From the NCBI GenBank assembly GCA_039602395.1, contig JBCNJP010000006.1, forward strand, positions 59,518,429 to 59,582,428: a stretch of 64,000 nt of DNA, read 5' to 3'. The notes beneath the pieces are model-generated. The model ran no database searches. It was not told the origin of the DNA and saw nothing but the letters and a program-made list of their open reading frames with translations. This document shows, piece by piece, positions 11,301-21,380 of this stretch; within the stretch, counting starts at the first letter, position 1, and each line of letters opens with the position of its first letter. The translations under genes and the position numbers were made by a program. This stretch comes from Deinandra increscens subsp. villosa (lineage: Eukaryota > Streptophyta > Magnoliopsida > Asterales > Asteraceae).

Positions 11301-11805
11301 TGATCAGGTTGTGGTTGATGTGGATGAGAAAACATGCACTTGCAGGAAGTGGCAGCTGACTGGTCTACCATGTAAACATGCTATAGCAGCAAATTGGGAA
11401 ATGGATCTCCTTAAAATTGAGATAAAAGGTGGGCTAGAAACATGGATACATCCCTGCCATTGGTTAGACACATGGAAGAAGGTTTATTCTTTCAAGATAA
11501 ACCCAATCAATGGTAAGAAAATGTGGGCTAAAGATGTCTGTCCAACAACCCTTGTACCACCATTCCATCACACACCAATTGGTAGACCAAAAAAGAAAAG
11601 AAGAAAGAGTCAGGTTGAGGTTGAAGAGAAAAAAATGGTCAAGGAAGGTAAGCTATCCAGGGCTGGGAAGACAGTGTTGTGTTCCATTTGCAAGAAACCA
11701 GGTCATAACAAAAGAGGTTGCAAGGGTCAAGGAGGTCAAGGAGGTAAAGGTGGAGGTCAAGGAGGTGAAGGTGGTGTAGCAGGTCATGCAGCTGCAGCAG
11801 AATGA
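8340..11805 (+). pseudogene. MULE-1 MURA-type transposase, one apparent frameshift
   Basis: DDE transposase of the MULE superfamily. Proposed exons are 8340-8391, 8494-10549, 10625-10724, 10801-11093 and 11170-11805. Exon 1 starts MGWKIRGN and splices in phase into a PB1-like N-terminal domain (DMDEFSVHELDSML, DFGLQALGNDHDV). An acidic tract with 14-residue repeats follows, then the MuDR DNA-binding region (AFYVGQIFGSRQEV). The catalytic core has LLGLDGAFMKGPY and FISDRQKG, then CAEHRFCLRHIHENM. The end holds a SWIM finger (CTCRKW...CKHAIA) and a CX2CX4HX4C knuckle at 11680-11721. The frame changes somewhere in 8942-8980 with no plausible intron, so the reading is broken by an indel or an unrecognised splice. 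Intron 2 needs a GC-AG pair (AAG|GC) or a weak GT three bases later. Confidence 0.85.
9233..9400 (+). repeat. Four 42-bp repeats encoding an acidic 14-residue unit
   Basis: Four consecutive copies of a 42-bp unit encode DAIEGDIKANEEGN or DAIEGDNEANEEGN in the transposase frame. The first two copies carry IK and the last two carry NE, suggesting pairwise duplication. The repeat lengthens an acidic linker between the PB1-like and DNA-binding regions. Confidence 0.9.
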
Positions 11806-11933
11806 CCAAACTGATGGTTGTTGGTTTAGTTTTCAGTTTAGTAATTTTATAGGACTATGGTAGCTTCTTTTGGTAACTTTAACAGACAATGGCATATGTT
11901 GTGTAAGATACTATGGTTGCTTATTAATATATG

Positions 11934-12125
11934 CAGCATATAGTTGCTGCAAATTTTGGTTATGGAAATTTGTATCCATTTATTTGCTTTCTTTATAGTT
12001 GTTGCAGCATTGGTATGCAAATTTTGGTTATGGAAATTTGTATCCATTTATTTTTCAAAATTGGTCTCCAATTAAGTGTCAAAAATGGTCTCAAATTAAG
12101 TGTCAAAATTGGTCTCCAATTAAGT
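11934..12125. repeat. Short repeats between the two MULE-1 genes
   Basis: A block containing GCAAATTTTGGTTATGG occurs at about 11948 and 12017 (period about 70 bp). It is followed by three copies of a roughly 24-bp unit with GGTCTCCAATTAAGTG (about 12060-12125). They lie in the 577-bp spacer between the convergent 3' ends. Confidence 0.75.
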
Positions 12126-12382
12126 GGTCTCCTTTTGTTTTTGCTAGTCAACATTGGTATGTAAAATTGGTCTCCAATTATTCAACATTGAAAGAAACCT
12201 GAAAGTCATTTGGTATGCAAAGTATAATATCAATTTGGTATGCAAAATTTCTAAAAGGATTTCAATTTCATTGATTGAAATCTATTCTATTACAACCAAA
12301 AGGATTGAAATCTGTCACATTACACCCAAAAGGATTTCAATACAATTACAAAACATCAAAACACCTAATCACCCCATTACAC

Positions 12383-12791
12383 TTAGAACATGATGATCAA
12401 ACAAAGAAACCCTATTATTACAAACAGAAGCTTGATTTGAGTGTTCTTCTTCATTATTTCTTGCTCAAGCTTCTTAAATTCAACATGATTACGAATGTCT
12501 GAGCTTCCCACTCCACTTCGCAGTTGATGTTCAAGCAAATCAGCTCGCATTTGCGACCTTAGTAACCCAGGAATAATCTCAATTGAACGAGCACACATTG
12601 GTGGATCGAACCACATGAAAAACCCACAGTTTGATGTCTGACATTAAAAAAGACGGGATTAGAGGAAACCAATGTATTGATATAGATGAAAAACCTACCT
12701 GACGTCCGCAACAGTAGAATCGACGGCCGGGGTTTGAATCGGTCTTGCTTGTTCGAATAATGGCAACTCTCCCACAGTAGCAAAACACCAT
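12383..12791 (-). CDS. MULE-1 second gene: small GRF zinc-finger protein with C-terminal membrane anchor
   Basis: Two exons (12699-12791 and 12383-12637) joined by a canonical GT-AG intron give 115 residues. The N-terminus matches the GRF zinc finger: C4-Y-C6-G, then NPGRRFY (20-26), C28 and C35-GFFMWFD. GRF fingers bind single-stranded DNA or RNA in proteins such as topoisomerase III-alpha and NEIL3. Residues about 75-100 are charged and helical (EFKKLEQEIMKKN). Residues 101-115 are hydrophobic and end the protein, as in a tail anchor. The gene is convergent with the transposase, the place of mudrB in maize MuDR, but it bears no visible likeness to mudrB. An in-frame ATG 43 codons upstream lies inside the TIR. 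The start at 12791 was chosen because the conserved finger begins there. Confidence 0.8.
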
Positions 12792-12890
12792 TTTTAGGGT
12801 TTCAGAGTTTTTGGTGGAAGTGGAAGACGACGGTTGGAGAGGCTCACGGGGTTGGAGAGTAGACAGTGGAGAAGGATCGATCGATGATGA

Positions 12891-13123
12891 GGTTGACGGG
12901 GTTAAATAAAGAGTTGACATGTTTGGTGAGGTGAAAAGACCAAAAGGCCCATCACGCTTTTATCACGTGGACAGCTTAACGGAGAAAATAGACGGCAGTT
13001 GGGGTCAGGGACGATATCCGTAACGTTTTTCCAAACGTTGGGGACGATATCCGTAATTTTTGAAAACTTAGGACGATAGGTGAAATTTTTACAAACCACA
13101 GGAACGATATCCGTAATTTACTC
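12891..13123 (-). repeat. MULE-1 right terminal inverted repeat
   Basis: Inverted copy of the left TIR with about four visible base differences. It contains the same three TTACGGATATC units in inverted order and probably the promoter of the GRF gene, whose start codon lies 100 bp inside it. Confidence 0.92.
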
Positions 13124-13132
13124 TTATATAAA
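13124..13132 (+). promoter_or_regulatory. TATA-like site forming the MULE-1 target duplication
   Basis: TTATATAAA, a good plant TATA box, stands 20-30 bp before GC-richer, leader-like sequence (from about 13150) of the L18a-like gene. The same nine bases flank the left end of MULE-1 (7952-7960), so the insertion duplicated it. The promoter role is inferred from position only. Confidence 0.45.
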
Positions 13133-13904
13133 CTTACCTAACACCTCCTAATTTCTTTACCGCCGGCAAAGAGTCGGCCGTATTCCGGTCTACCAACTTC
13201 AAACTGAACGGCGACGACGGTGCGACTCCGTTCAACCGGAAGGTGATGTGCTCTATCCCCATACATTTACTACCATTTAAGCAGCAGATTGTTTAATCTG
13301 CTGAAGAATTTCGATCGAATTCACCAATTCGCCCTCGTTTAATTCGTCATATTCAACTAATGATTTTGGTAAATTAGCACTACATTGATTCGTAAAGTAT
13401 TTAAGACCTAGTTTCTGCTTATTCTCTAAGTTCGATTGTTCGTATTTACAGAAAACCTAATTTCGTTTATCTAGTTGCTACTTATTCTCTAAGTTTGATT
13501 GTTCTTATCTACAGAAAACCTAATTTCGTCTATCTCTTCATAAATTCGGTGTGTGCGCGTCACATTTTCGGCAAACTAACGGTAAGTAACAACTAATTGA
13601 GAACGATTTCATGTTATGGCTTTGAATTTGAAGGAGTTTGACGAGTTTTATAAGTGTTCATCATCTTCCTGCTTGAAATTGTTGATCTGTAAGGTTTTTC
13701 AGCTTGCTGATTCACAATGCTTGATAGTTATATAGTACCTGTAGTTGCAAAAGACGTTTTAAAGAAGCAGAAGCTGGAGACATTGGCTTACTCACCAAAG
13801 TAATCATCTGTATAGTTTATCAAATATATGCTGATTTGTTAATGCTTTCTGGTTAGCAGTCGGATTATCGCGTGTAACAGTTTGTTATACTGGTGTATGT
13901 GCAG

Positions 13905-15609
13905 TGGTTTCATCTGATTTAAAGCGACATAAAAATGGAAATTATACATTAATTGGAGATGGAGAGGGTAATGAGCTAGGATATTTTGAGAAACCTCTCC
14001 CTTGCTTTGGCTTTGGAATAGGATGGTTTTGGTTAGCTCTTTTCCTTCCATTTGAATTTGATCTATAAATTGGGTCGTGTTTTACCTCGGGCCAAATAAC
14101 AAGGCAGATATAAGGGAATTTTTGAACGGGTCGAACGGGTTGAAAAATCAACTGAATCATAATAGTTTTGTCGCATACAACCTCCTAAAGCATTTTTTCT
14201 GAAAGACTTCAATTAAACTAAGAATATTGTTTTGGTAATCAAAATTAGAAGATGGCAGAAAAGTGTGTTTGTGGGTCAGCCCGGCTTGACCCGCACTTAA
14301 ATTACACGTCACACAACCAGTCCTACCTGGTGAGCCGTCCATCTTTCCATATCTCTAAAATATAACATCTGAATGTAGTATGTGTGCTTTTGCAGCCTGT
14401 TATTTGGGTTCATAATCCCTTTGCTTTGGTATTATGCAACAATCTTGTACTTTAGAAATTACTATCAAAAGGACCCAAGGGAGCGAACAGGACTTGCTGC
14501 CAGTGCAATAGCTGTATGTATTCACAAGACTCTTTTTTTTCCTTATCATTCACTACTTGGAAATTAGAATCATAAGTAGACTGTTTTATATCATATTATT
14601 CCATTTAAACTATTTATTCTCAGTAGAAGCATGTTTGATTATTAAATAATGGCCAAAATTTATGTTAACCCTTATGATAAGTCCACTTAATTGATTCTGG
14701 AATATATTAATATGTTGGTGAACTGTTTTGTTCCCCAAATCTAAAGGTAAAGTTGTTCAACTAATATGTTTGATAAATATATACATTGGAAAAAAATTAG
14801 TTATCAGGAAACCATACTTATTTGAGGTATCTTAGATTTTCTTTTATCAAATTTTATTTTGTTTCCATATATAGGAATTCAGGCCTCTTATCCTGTTGGA
14901 ATAAGTTTAATCATGTATTTGATATTTATCAATCTAGATAATAGTCAATTGTAACTTTTAGTCTTATATATATAGGACCCCTATGTAATCGTCTTGAATC
15001 AATAATATTATACGGTTTTACCATTCTGGTCTCCAAATTTTAGGTAATTCAGGTTCCTTGTATATTCTAGTTTCCATTTTTTGAGGATATCTAGGTCTAT
15101 CATGTTTCAATTTTGGTTTTTCATGAAGTCACAATTAAATCACATCTTAGTTTAAAAAAGGACGTGAGGTGATCTGGAAAATGCCTCAGGGCCTTAAGGC
15201 GGTGTCTCATGTACAATTGGGTCTATGTTCGTCAAAGTTACGGTCTGTTGTAGGAAGCTGATAACTAAAAAAGACAGAATGATGAAAAGATTATGAATGT
15301 TTATTGTTTACTTGGTTAAAATGCTGATGTGTAAAGAAGACGAGGGATACAACTTTTGGTTGTATGTAGAGCATTTTTGGTTGTACATAGGTAAACGCTT
15401 CACATACGTGAAGCTCTCACCTTGCTCCTCGGATTTCGGGACCTTAACGCCTTGGAGCATCTCTAGCTTTTAAAACTATGAATCACATATTTTTCTGACT
15501 ACACATTTCTTCTATAGTTGACTAGTCAATTAACCAAAGAGGGGTTGAATTGCAGGCTCTGGTATTTACGATTGCAGTGCTTATCGCGATACTCATTATC
15601 GTCATTTGA
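13905..15609 (+). CDS. 60S ribosomal protein L18a-like membrane protein
   Basis: Plant L18ae-family small membrane proteins share a PLPCFG-GIGWF motif followed by two membrane segments. They are not bona fide ribosomal L18a. Coding exons are 13905-14031, 14396-14513 and 15556-15609. The product is about 99 residues: NYTLIGDGEGNELGYF, then PLPCFGFGIGWFC. Segment one is LLFGFIIPLLWYYATILYF, then the loop NYYQKDPRERTGLAASAIA, and segment two is ALVFTIAVLIAILIIVI. All junctions are GT-AG and in phase. The start appears to be split by an intron: a leader exon ending at 13799 in ...CCAAA joins TGG at 13905 to give AAATGG. Leader exons at about 13155-13242 and 13703-13799 are inferred. The third intron (14514-15555) is AT-rich with nothing recognised. 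No transposon interrupts the coding exons. Confidence 0.8.
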
Positions 15610-16089
15610 TTTTGGCTCATTGGAGTCATTGCTATTGGTACCATGACCCGCATCAAGGAAAAATCTTACGCATGGATTAAAAGGACCGGGAACACGAATG
15701 ATGTTCAGATGTTGTATATTCGAAGGTGAGTTTTTATATCCATCCTGATGATTTCCATTTTGACTCAGTTGTAAAGGGCTAACCCAAGTTTAAACACGTT
15801 ATGTCTGAAATCTCTCCTTTACACTTCACATTTTATCCTCCCTATCGGTACACATTTCCCCTCCCATGCCTATCTCCATCCTACCATTTTCCTACAAGGC
15901 CCGTCGGTTTTTCTACACAGCGTATCGGACTATCGGTACAGATTTGCTCTCATGATCCATGCCGTGGTCCGGGTCCGTGTGGCCTTATGAAATCTTGCTT
16001 GAAAAAGAACATCTCAGATTTGACTTCGAGATCCTAAAATCATTAAAAGACGTAATTTGAGCTGAACTATGAACCCATTAGTCTAGGCT

Positions 16090-16530
16090 TGAGCTTGACT
16101 CGTTTAAAATTTAGCAGAGCTCGCCTTGATTCGAGCTTTATTTCTGAAGCTCGAGCTCGGCTCGTTTTTATTAGTTTTTATTTATTTACATACTATTATA
16201 ATTAAATTTGTATATATTTAGGATTAAATTTTTATACTTTTTATTTGTACATATTATTTATTTATTTTATCATAATTTTATATATAATAATAATAATGTT
16301 TTAGAATATATTTAATAAATTAAATAAAATTATATAAATATAGGACTAGTTAAGGCTCGCGATTCGGCTTGAGCTCGCTAGGTAAAGCTCGGGGCTTGAG
16401 CTTGTTTATTAAACAAGCCGTATTTCAAAGCTTGAGGGCTTAGGCTTGTTTAGGCTCGGCTCGCTTCGAGCTTTTTATCGATTCGATCTTGAGTAGCTCA
16501 CGGGCGGCTCGTCTTGTTTGCACCCCTAGA
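16090..16530. repeat. GAGCTCGGCTCG-rich degenerate element
   Basis: Two GAGCTCG/CTTGAGC-rich flanks (about 16090-16165 and 16345-16530) surround an AT-rich core. The right edge TTTGCACCCCTA is reminiscent of hAT-type MITE ends common in plants, but no matching left terminus or target duplication was found. Confidence 0.4.
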
Positions 16531-16541
16531 ACTCATAGATA

Positions 16542-16646
16542 GCTGAAACAATAAGATGAGGTAAAACTAAGTTTGTGCTGAAACAATAAGATGAGGTAAA
16601 ACTAAGTTTGTGCTGAAACAATAAGATGAGGTAAAACTAAGTTTGT
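16542..16646. repeat. Three tandem 35-bp units
   Basis: Three consecutive copies of a 35-bp unit beginning GCTGAAACAATAAGATGAGG lie at 16542, 16577 and 16612. No coding or structural role is evident. Confidence 0.95.
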
Positions 16647-16965
16647 GTTGTGGTCTTTAACCTAACCCCTTGGGTTAAAGATCGAAAATACGTGGAAGCT
16701 GTAGTCGAATATTAAGGAAGTGACTCAAGCATTTAAAAGCATGAATATTTCTGTCTTTTATGAATAAAAAGTTATTCAAGTGGTTTCAGTTGCTAAATAT
16801 GTTGCTGTGCTGTGGTTTATAGACATAAATTGGCAACTGTTTGATCGAAATCTAAACAGTGACCTTTTAATATTTTTAATAATTAGTCGTTGTCTTCTTT
16901 TTATTAACCTGAATATTTACGAGTCAAATACCAAACAAAGTTGGTGTAGTGGTTAAACTCCTACC

Positions 16966-18982
16966 TTGCACGCACATTGGTGATCATAGTATGAGGCACT
17001 AGCGTAACGGGGCACATGTGTCTTTTTATTACTATCACTCTTTTCTAGCACGCAATCTATAATCAACACAATAAAACCTATCATTTTTCATGTTGCCCTC
17101 ACAAAAGACTCAAGAACCATTGGATTTTCTTTTTTTTTAATTTTATTTTATTTTATAGAAGGGCAAGACGGCCGTTTTGAAATTCTGTCCAAAATTTTAA
17201 ACCTAAGAGAAACAATGATGCAATGATGTAGTGATGCCTATTTGAATGCAAAACTAAACTACATGCTAAATGATTTTCAAATGAATGCAAAAAAATAAGA
17301 AACTAAAATAATAAAAAGAAAAACATAGACTAACCTCTCCCAAGCTTAATAGTTGGCGTCGTCCTCGATGCTAGGTAGAGAGGGTGGGATGGGATCTACG
17401 GCTAAGACGGTGGTGGAGATGGAGCTCTCTGACTCACGTGGGCAAGGATGGATGCAAGGGTGCGCCCCATCTCGCCCTGGTGATCAAACAAATTGGAGAA
17501 CTCAATCTTCAAATGGTCGAGGTCGGAACGAATTTGTGAAATGTCAGCAGCAATGGCAGCGAAGCGAGCTGCATTGTCTGGAGGAGCGACACCTTGGTCA
17601 GAGTCATCGCCATTGGAGTTCTGAGGCCCGACTGGCAAGATCACAGCTTCTAGGACGGGTTCATTCTCCGACTCGCCACTTCCAGCTTCTTCACCAAGCA
17701 ACCAGTCAGTGTCCCTAATGGGGTCGGCAAGGATCAAGATGTATTGGTTGGGTATAATCTTGCTATGTATCGTGAGGTATTGTGACCTCTTTGTTCCATT
17801 AACCAAACAACCCCAGTGTGCAAAACCACGAACATATTCATTTTGGCCATTTGAGTCATATCTAGGTAACGGGGGCCTTGAAGCTCCTCCAACTGTTCTG
17901 GGAAACGAATACCAAACTTACGACCCAAAATGGTGTTGATGGAGCCATAATAGATTTTTCCTTTGGTGGCGTTCAATACTTGCATGAGCTTGTGGCACAA
18001 GAAGTGACCAAAATGGGGCTTGATTGCTTGTCGATTAACCATACACCACAATAGATACAGCTCTTGTTGGGTGACGCTTCCGGTATCCAAACGGCTATCG
18101 AGAATACAAGTAAGTAACCGGTGCGCCACACGCAATGTTGGGTGTATGATTCGTGAAGCTTTGGCATTGGCACTGACATATAAAGTGTTAGTAATAGAGT
18201 GCCAAAATGTATGTGCCACATACTTCGAATGACAAGGAGCGTTTGGTTTGAAAGTGTCTCGCTTGGCAGCTCCGATCATACCACATATCTTATCCAAATG
18301 AAGCTTACATTGCTTGTTAAAAAGCTGAAAATGAAGGACATCCTCCTCAAGACGTGAGGGGTATAGAAATTCCAAGGTAGTTCGTTTATAAGCCACATCA
18401 CTCCATTGTAACAAACCCTTCCAGCCGATGTTGTCGAACAATTACACGACTCCGTCTAAAACTCCGATCTCCTTCATCGCATCTTCATCCGACATTCGAG
18501 TATTGAGCATTGATCGTGCCTTGACGACGTTAAACTTTGTATGAAGGGCCGGATCATTAAACGTAATCCTCAACGAATCTGGGGTAATCAGTGCTGCAGG
18601 TTGCTTGGGGGCCTTTTTGCTAGATGAGGCCCGTTGTGGATTCGTTGGTGGCGACGGAGATCGCGCTCGCTTTTTGGGCTTTGCCATCTTCACCTAAACT
18701 GCAATCAGAGAACACCTGAACAAAAATGAGAACATCTTTCTCAATTGGAACGCATCAACAAAACACAGTGAGTAATTAGGCTTTCAAACCGACAAGTAAG
18801 TTGTTGAGTGAACCATTCATCCCATTTATCATGTAATAGCTCACAATCACATGCAGTTCATCATACAAATTGAGCCCAATTCCTACTAATCATATAAACA
18901 AAAGTGAAAGAAAAATTGAAACATAATTGAAACAAAAGGGAGTAAAAATATGAAAGCAAAACAAAGAAAACTAGAAACTAAG
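16966..18982 (-). repeat. Left arm of a 6.4-kb retroelement palindrome
   Basis: The reverse complement closely matches 21381-23397, and both arms are 2,017 bp by boundary. The outer boundary is at TTGCACGCACATTGG and the inner boundary at CTAAG. The arm contains a retroelement 3' ORF in minus orientation. The element's 3' end is missing here: the arm stops at 16966, while the other orientation runs on to an LTR. Confidence 0.9.
17402..18687 (-). pseudogene. Athila/Tat-type retrotransposon 3' ORF, broken (left copy)
   Basis: This is the extra ORF downstream of integrase in an Athila/Tat-like Ty3/gypsy element. It resembles the 'putative plant transposon protein' and Athila ORF families and does not encode a polymerase or integrase. 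Starting at MAKPKKRARSPSPP it reads through NVVKARSMLNTRMSDEDAM to a TAA at about 18437. It then continues DNIGWKGLLQWSDVAYKRTT through RRLEED-like and HSKYVAHTFWHS blocks to RLYPTNTS. A change of frame near 17740-17800 leads into ILADPIRDTDWLLGEE and an acidic tail ending SQRAPSPPPS. It is inactive. Its exact cellular role is unknown. Confidence 0.7.
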
Positions 18983-18999
18983 GGCGGCGATATGGAAAA

Positions 19000-21139
19000 A
19001 CATTAGTAATGACAAATTGTCCGACCCATCGTGACCGTAACTTTTCAGGGAATTTATGCAATCTAGACGAATATAATAACCACCTTTTGTCCCACGCTAA
19101 AAAATGTTCTTGTGTTTACCTTATCGTGGAAGGCTTTGGTCTTCTCTTTGTAAATTCGGGAGTTCTCGTAAGCATCATTACGAATTTCTTCTAACTCTTG
19201 AATTTGTAACTTACGATGAACCCCGTCTTCGTCAATCTTCAAGTTGAATTGTTTAATTGCCCAAAAAGCCTTGTGCTCTAATTCAACCGGAAGATGACAA
19301 GCTTTTCCAAGGCAAGACGAAAATGTGACATACATATCGGTGTTTTGTATGCGGTGCAGTATGCCCACAATGCATCGTCTAGACGAGGACTCCAATCTTT
19401 TCGGTTTGGGTTAACCGTCTTCTCGAGAATCGACTGGATTTCCCGTTTTGAAATTTCAGCTTGGCCATTCGTTTGTGGATGATAGGCCGTTGATACCCGA
19501 TGTGCAAAACCATATTTCTTAAAAGAGCTTTGATCGTCCGGTTGCAAAAGTGTGACTACTCCAGTCCTCTTTAACGGTCCTATGTTAAGTGTTTTAAAAA
19601 TCGAGCATGGTAGGACGTTAATTGAGGCTCCAAGGTCGAGCATGGCTCGGGGTACCATGATATTCCCCAACTTACAAGGCACGGTGAAAACACCGAGATC
19701 CTTGCACTTTGGGGGTAATCTCTTTTGTAAGACCGCTCAAATGTTCTCACCTACCCTACCTTCACCGTCTCATTACCTTTTAGCTTCTTCTTCGACTTAC
19801 AAAGCTCTTTGAGGAACTTTGCATATCGTGGAACTTGCTTGATAGCATCGAGTAACGAAATGTTTACCTCAACCTCGCGGAATGTCTCCATGATCTCTTG
19901 TTCCTCTCTCTCCTTCTTCGTGCTTTGTAGTCTGGATGGGAATGGAGGGATTGGAGTGAATTTTACTTCATTCTTCGTTGGTTGTGAAATTTCCTTCTTT
20001 TCCTCGCTCTTCTTCTCAACAACAATCTCTTCTTCTTCTTCTTTTTGCTTACTCAGACCCTCATAACTCTTACCGCTTCTCAAGGTAATGGCACAAGCAC
20101 CATGCTTAGGATTCGTCTCGGTTTGGGCCGGTAGTTTACCTTGAGATTCCAACTTACTTACCGAGGTGGCTAGTTGAGACACTTGTTGCTCCAAATTCTT
20201 TATACTCGCCTTAGTTTCTTGTTGGAATGACTGAGTGCTTGTAGCTAGGCTTTTAACTATGTCTTCCAAAGACATTCCCGTGCCACCCGATTGTTGTGAT
20301 GGTTGTTGTCGAGGCTGAAAATTTTGTAGATTGTGCGGGGGTCTTTGTTGAAATGGTTGAAATTGTTGAGGTTGTTGAGGTCTTCCCATATTTGAATTGC
20401 CTTGAGGCTAATGATATTGCCTAGAAGATTGACCCGGGTAGCCTCCTAATGCTTGTACCTCTTCTGTATCTTCTTGTAGCATGGGACAAGCATTTGTGGA
20501 ATGTCCATGTTTTAAACATATTCCACAAGCCCGAGCTGGCGGTTCCACAACCTTATCTTTTGTGAGTTGCATGACAACCTTTGTTAATTCAGCAATTTGA
20601 GTTTCAATGTGAGGAGTACTCACTTCTTTGACTGCCCGAGGTGGGTCAACATACCACTCTTCTTCTTGTGCCGAGTGCTTAGTGTCTTCCGCAATAGAAG
20701 TGATCAACGCCCTAATTTGAGTTGGTGTTTTGTCAAGTTGAGCTCTTCCACTAGAGGCATTGATCAATCGTCTTTCAACGGTGGTAAGCCTTCGCAAAAG
20801 TATTGAAGAAGTTGATGCTCAGAAATGCCATGTTGTGGGCATCGAGCACACAATTTCTTAAATCTCTCCCAGTAAGTGTGTAAAGCCTCCCTTTTAGCTT
20901 GCTTGATCGCGATGATCTCCTTACGAAGAATTGAGGCTTTGACTTCCGGGAAATACTTGTCTAAGAAGAGCTTTGCCAATTCATTCCAAGTAGTTATTGA
21001 TCCTGGTGGCAAGTAGTAAAGCCATTATTTAGCTGAATCTTGCAATGCAAAGGGGAATGCCCTTAGCTTAATTTGATCTTCAGTAACATAGTGAGGCTTC
21101 ATTCCAGAGCACACTACATGAAATTCCTTGAGAAACTTG
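19000..21139 (-). pseudogene. Athila/Tat-type gag-protease-integrase remnant lacking reverse transcriptase (left copy)
   Basis: Reading on the minus strand: a gag domain (TTWNELAKLFLDKYFPEV, about 21000), then after a frame change a CCHC knuckle CGICLKHGHSTNACP (about 20515-20560). Next comes a glutamine-rich stretch and a lysine/glutamate-rich linker (19751-20389), then a protease core with MLDLGASINVLP (about 19620-19655). The sequence then jumps directly to the end of integrase (STAYHPQTNGQAE, DALWAYCTAYKTP) and its C-terminal part (KACHLPVELEHKAFWA, VNTRTFFSVGQKV). Reverse transcriptase, RNase H and the front of integrase are missing. Several in-frame stops are present, for example before WLYYLPPGS and after GQSSRQYH. 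It is a defective internal-deletion derivative and cannot supply its own polymerase. Confidence 0.8.
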
Positions 21140-21148
21140 TGTGTGTCT

Positions 21149-21380
21149 TAACCACCATCTTCCGCCCGTCTCCACCCTTCCTCGCCCTAACCACCATCTT
21201 CCGCCCAACAACCCTAGCCGTCTGGCCTTCAGCACACCCTAACTTGAACCGCCGCCCTTAGCCCTACAACTCCGGCCAATGACTACCCTCTTTCACCTCT
21301 GACCTCCAACCACAACCCCAAACCATTTACCCGATCCCCCCCCCCCCCTCACCCTCATTTGTTTTGAATCAGAATGTCAG
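21149..21380. other. C-rich spacer at the palindrome centre
   Basis: A pyrimidine-rich segment with a duplicated AACCACCATCTTCCGCCC (about 21150 and 21190) and a run of about 14 C near 21340. It lies between the gag remnant and the plus-strand 3' ORF arm. Its minus-strand motif CTAAGGGCGGCG also occurs at the inner end of the left arm (about 18978), so it probably belongs to the arm and was deleted from the left one between CTAAG repeats. Confidence 0.5.

Larger units (their letters stand above)
7961..13123 (+). mobile_element. Complete Mutator-like element (MULE-1), two convergent genes
   Basis: Inverted repeats of about 233 bp (7961-8193 and 12891-13123) differ at only a few positions. They are flanked by a perfect 9-bp target duplication TTATATAAA (7952-7960 and 13124-13132). 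Inside are a spliced MURA-type transposase on the plus strand (8340-11805) and a convergent small GRF zinc-finger gene on the minus strand (12383-12791). The near-identical TIRs and intact duplication suggest a recent insertion. The transposase shows one apparent frame break, so autonomy is doubtful. Confidence 0.92.

Noticed and set aside
15640..15726. Short open stretch starting ATGACCCGCATC after the L18a-like stop
   Set aside because: It is only about 28 codons, downstream of the last exon, and most likely 3' untranslated region.
16941..16975. TGGTGTAGTGGTTAAACTCC looks like a pol III A box of a SINE
   Set aside because: No B box follows in the next 80 bp and the palindrome boundary cuts through it, so it is too weak to call.
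17353..17718. 121-codon ORF opposite the retroelement 3' ORF (also at 22645, 34646 and 39938)
   Set aside because: It is a shadow on the complementary strand of the retroelement ORF and has no motif of its own.
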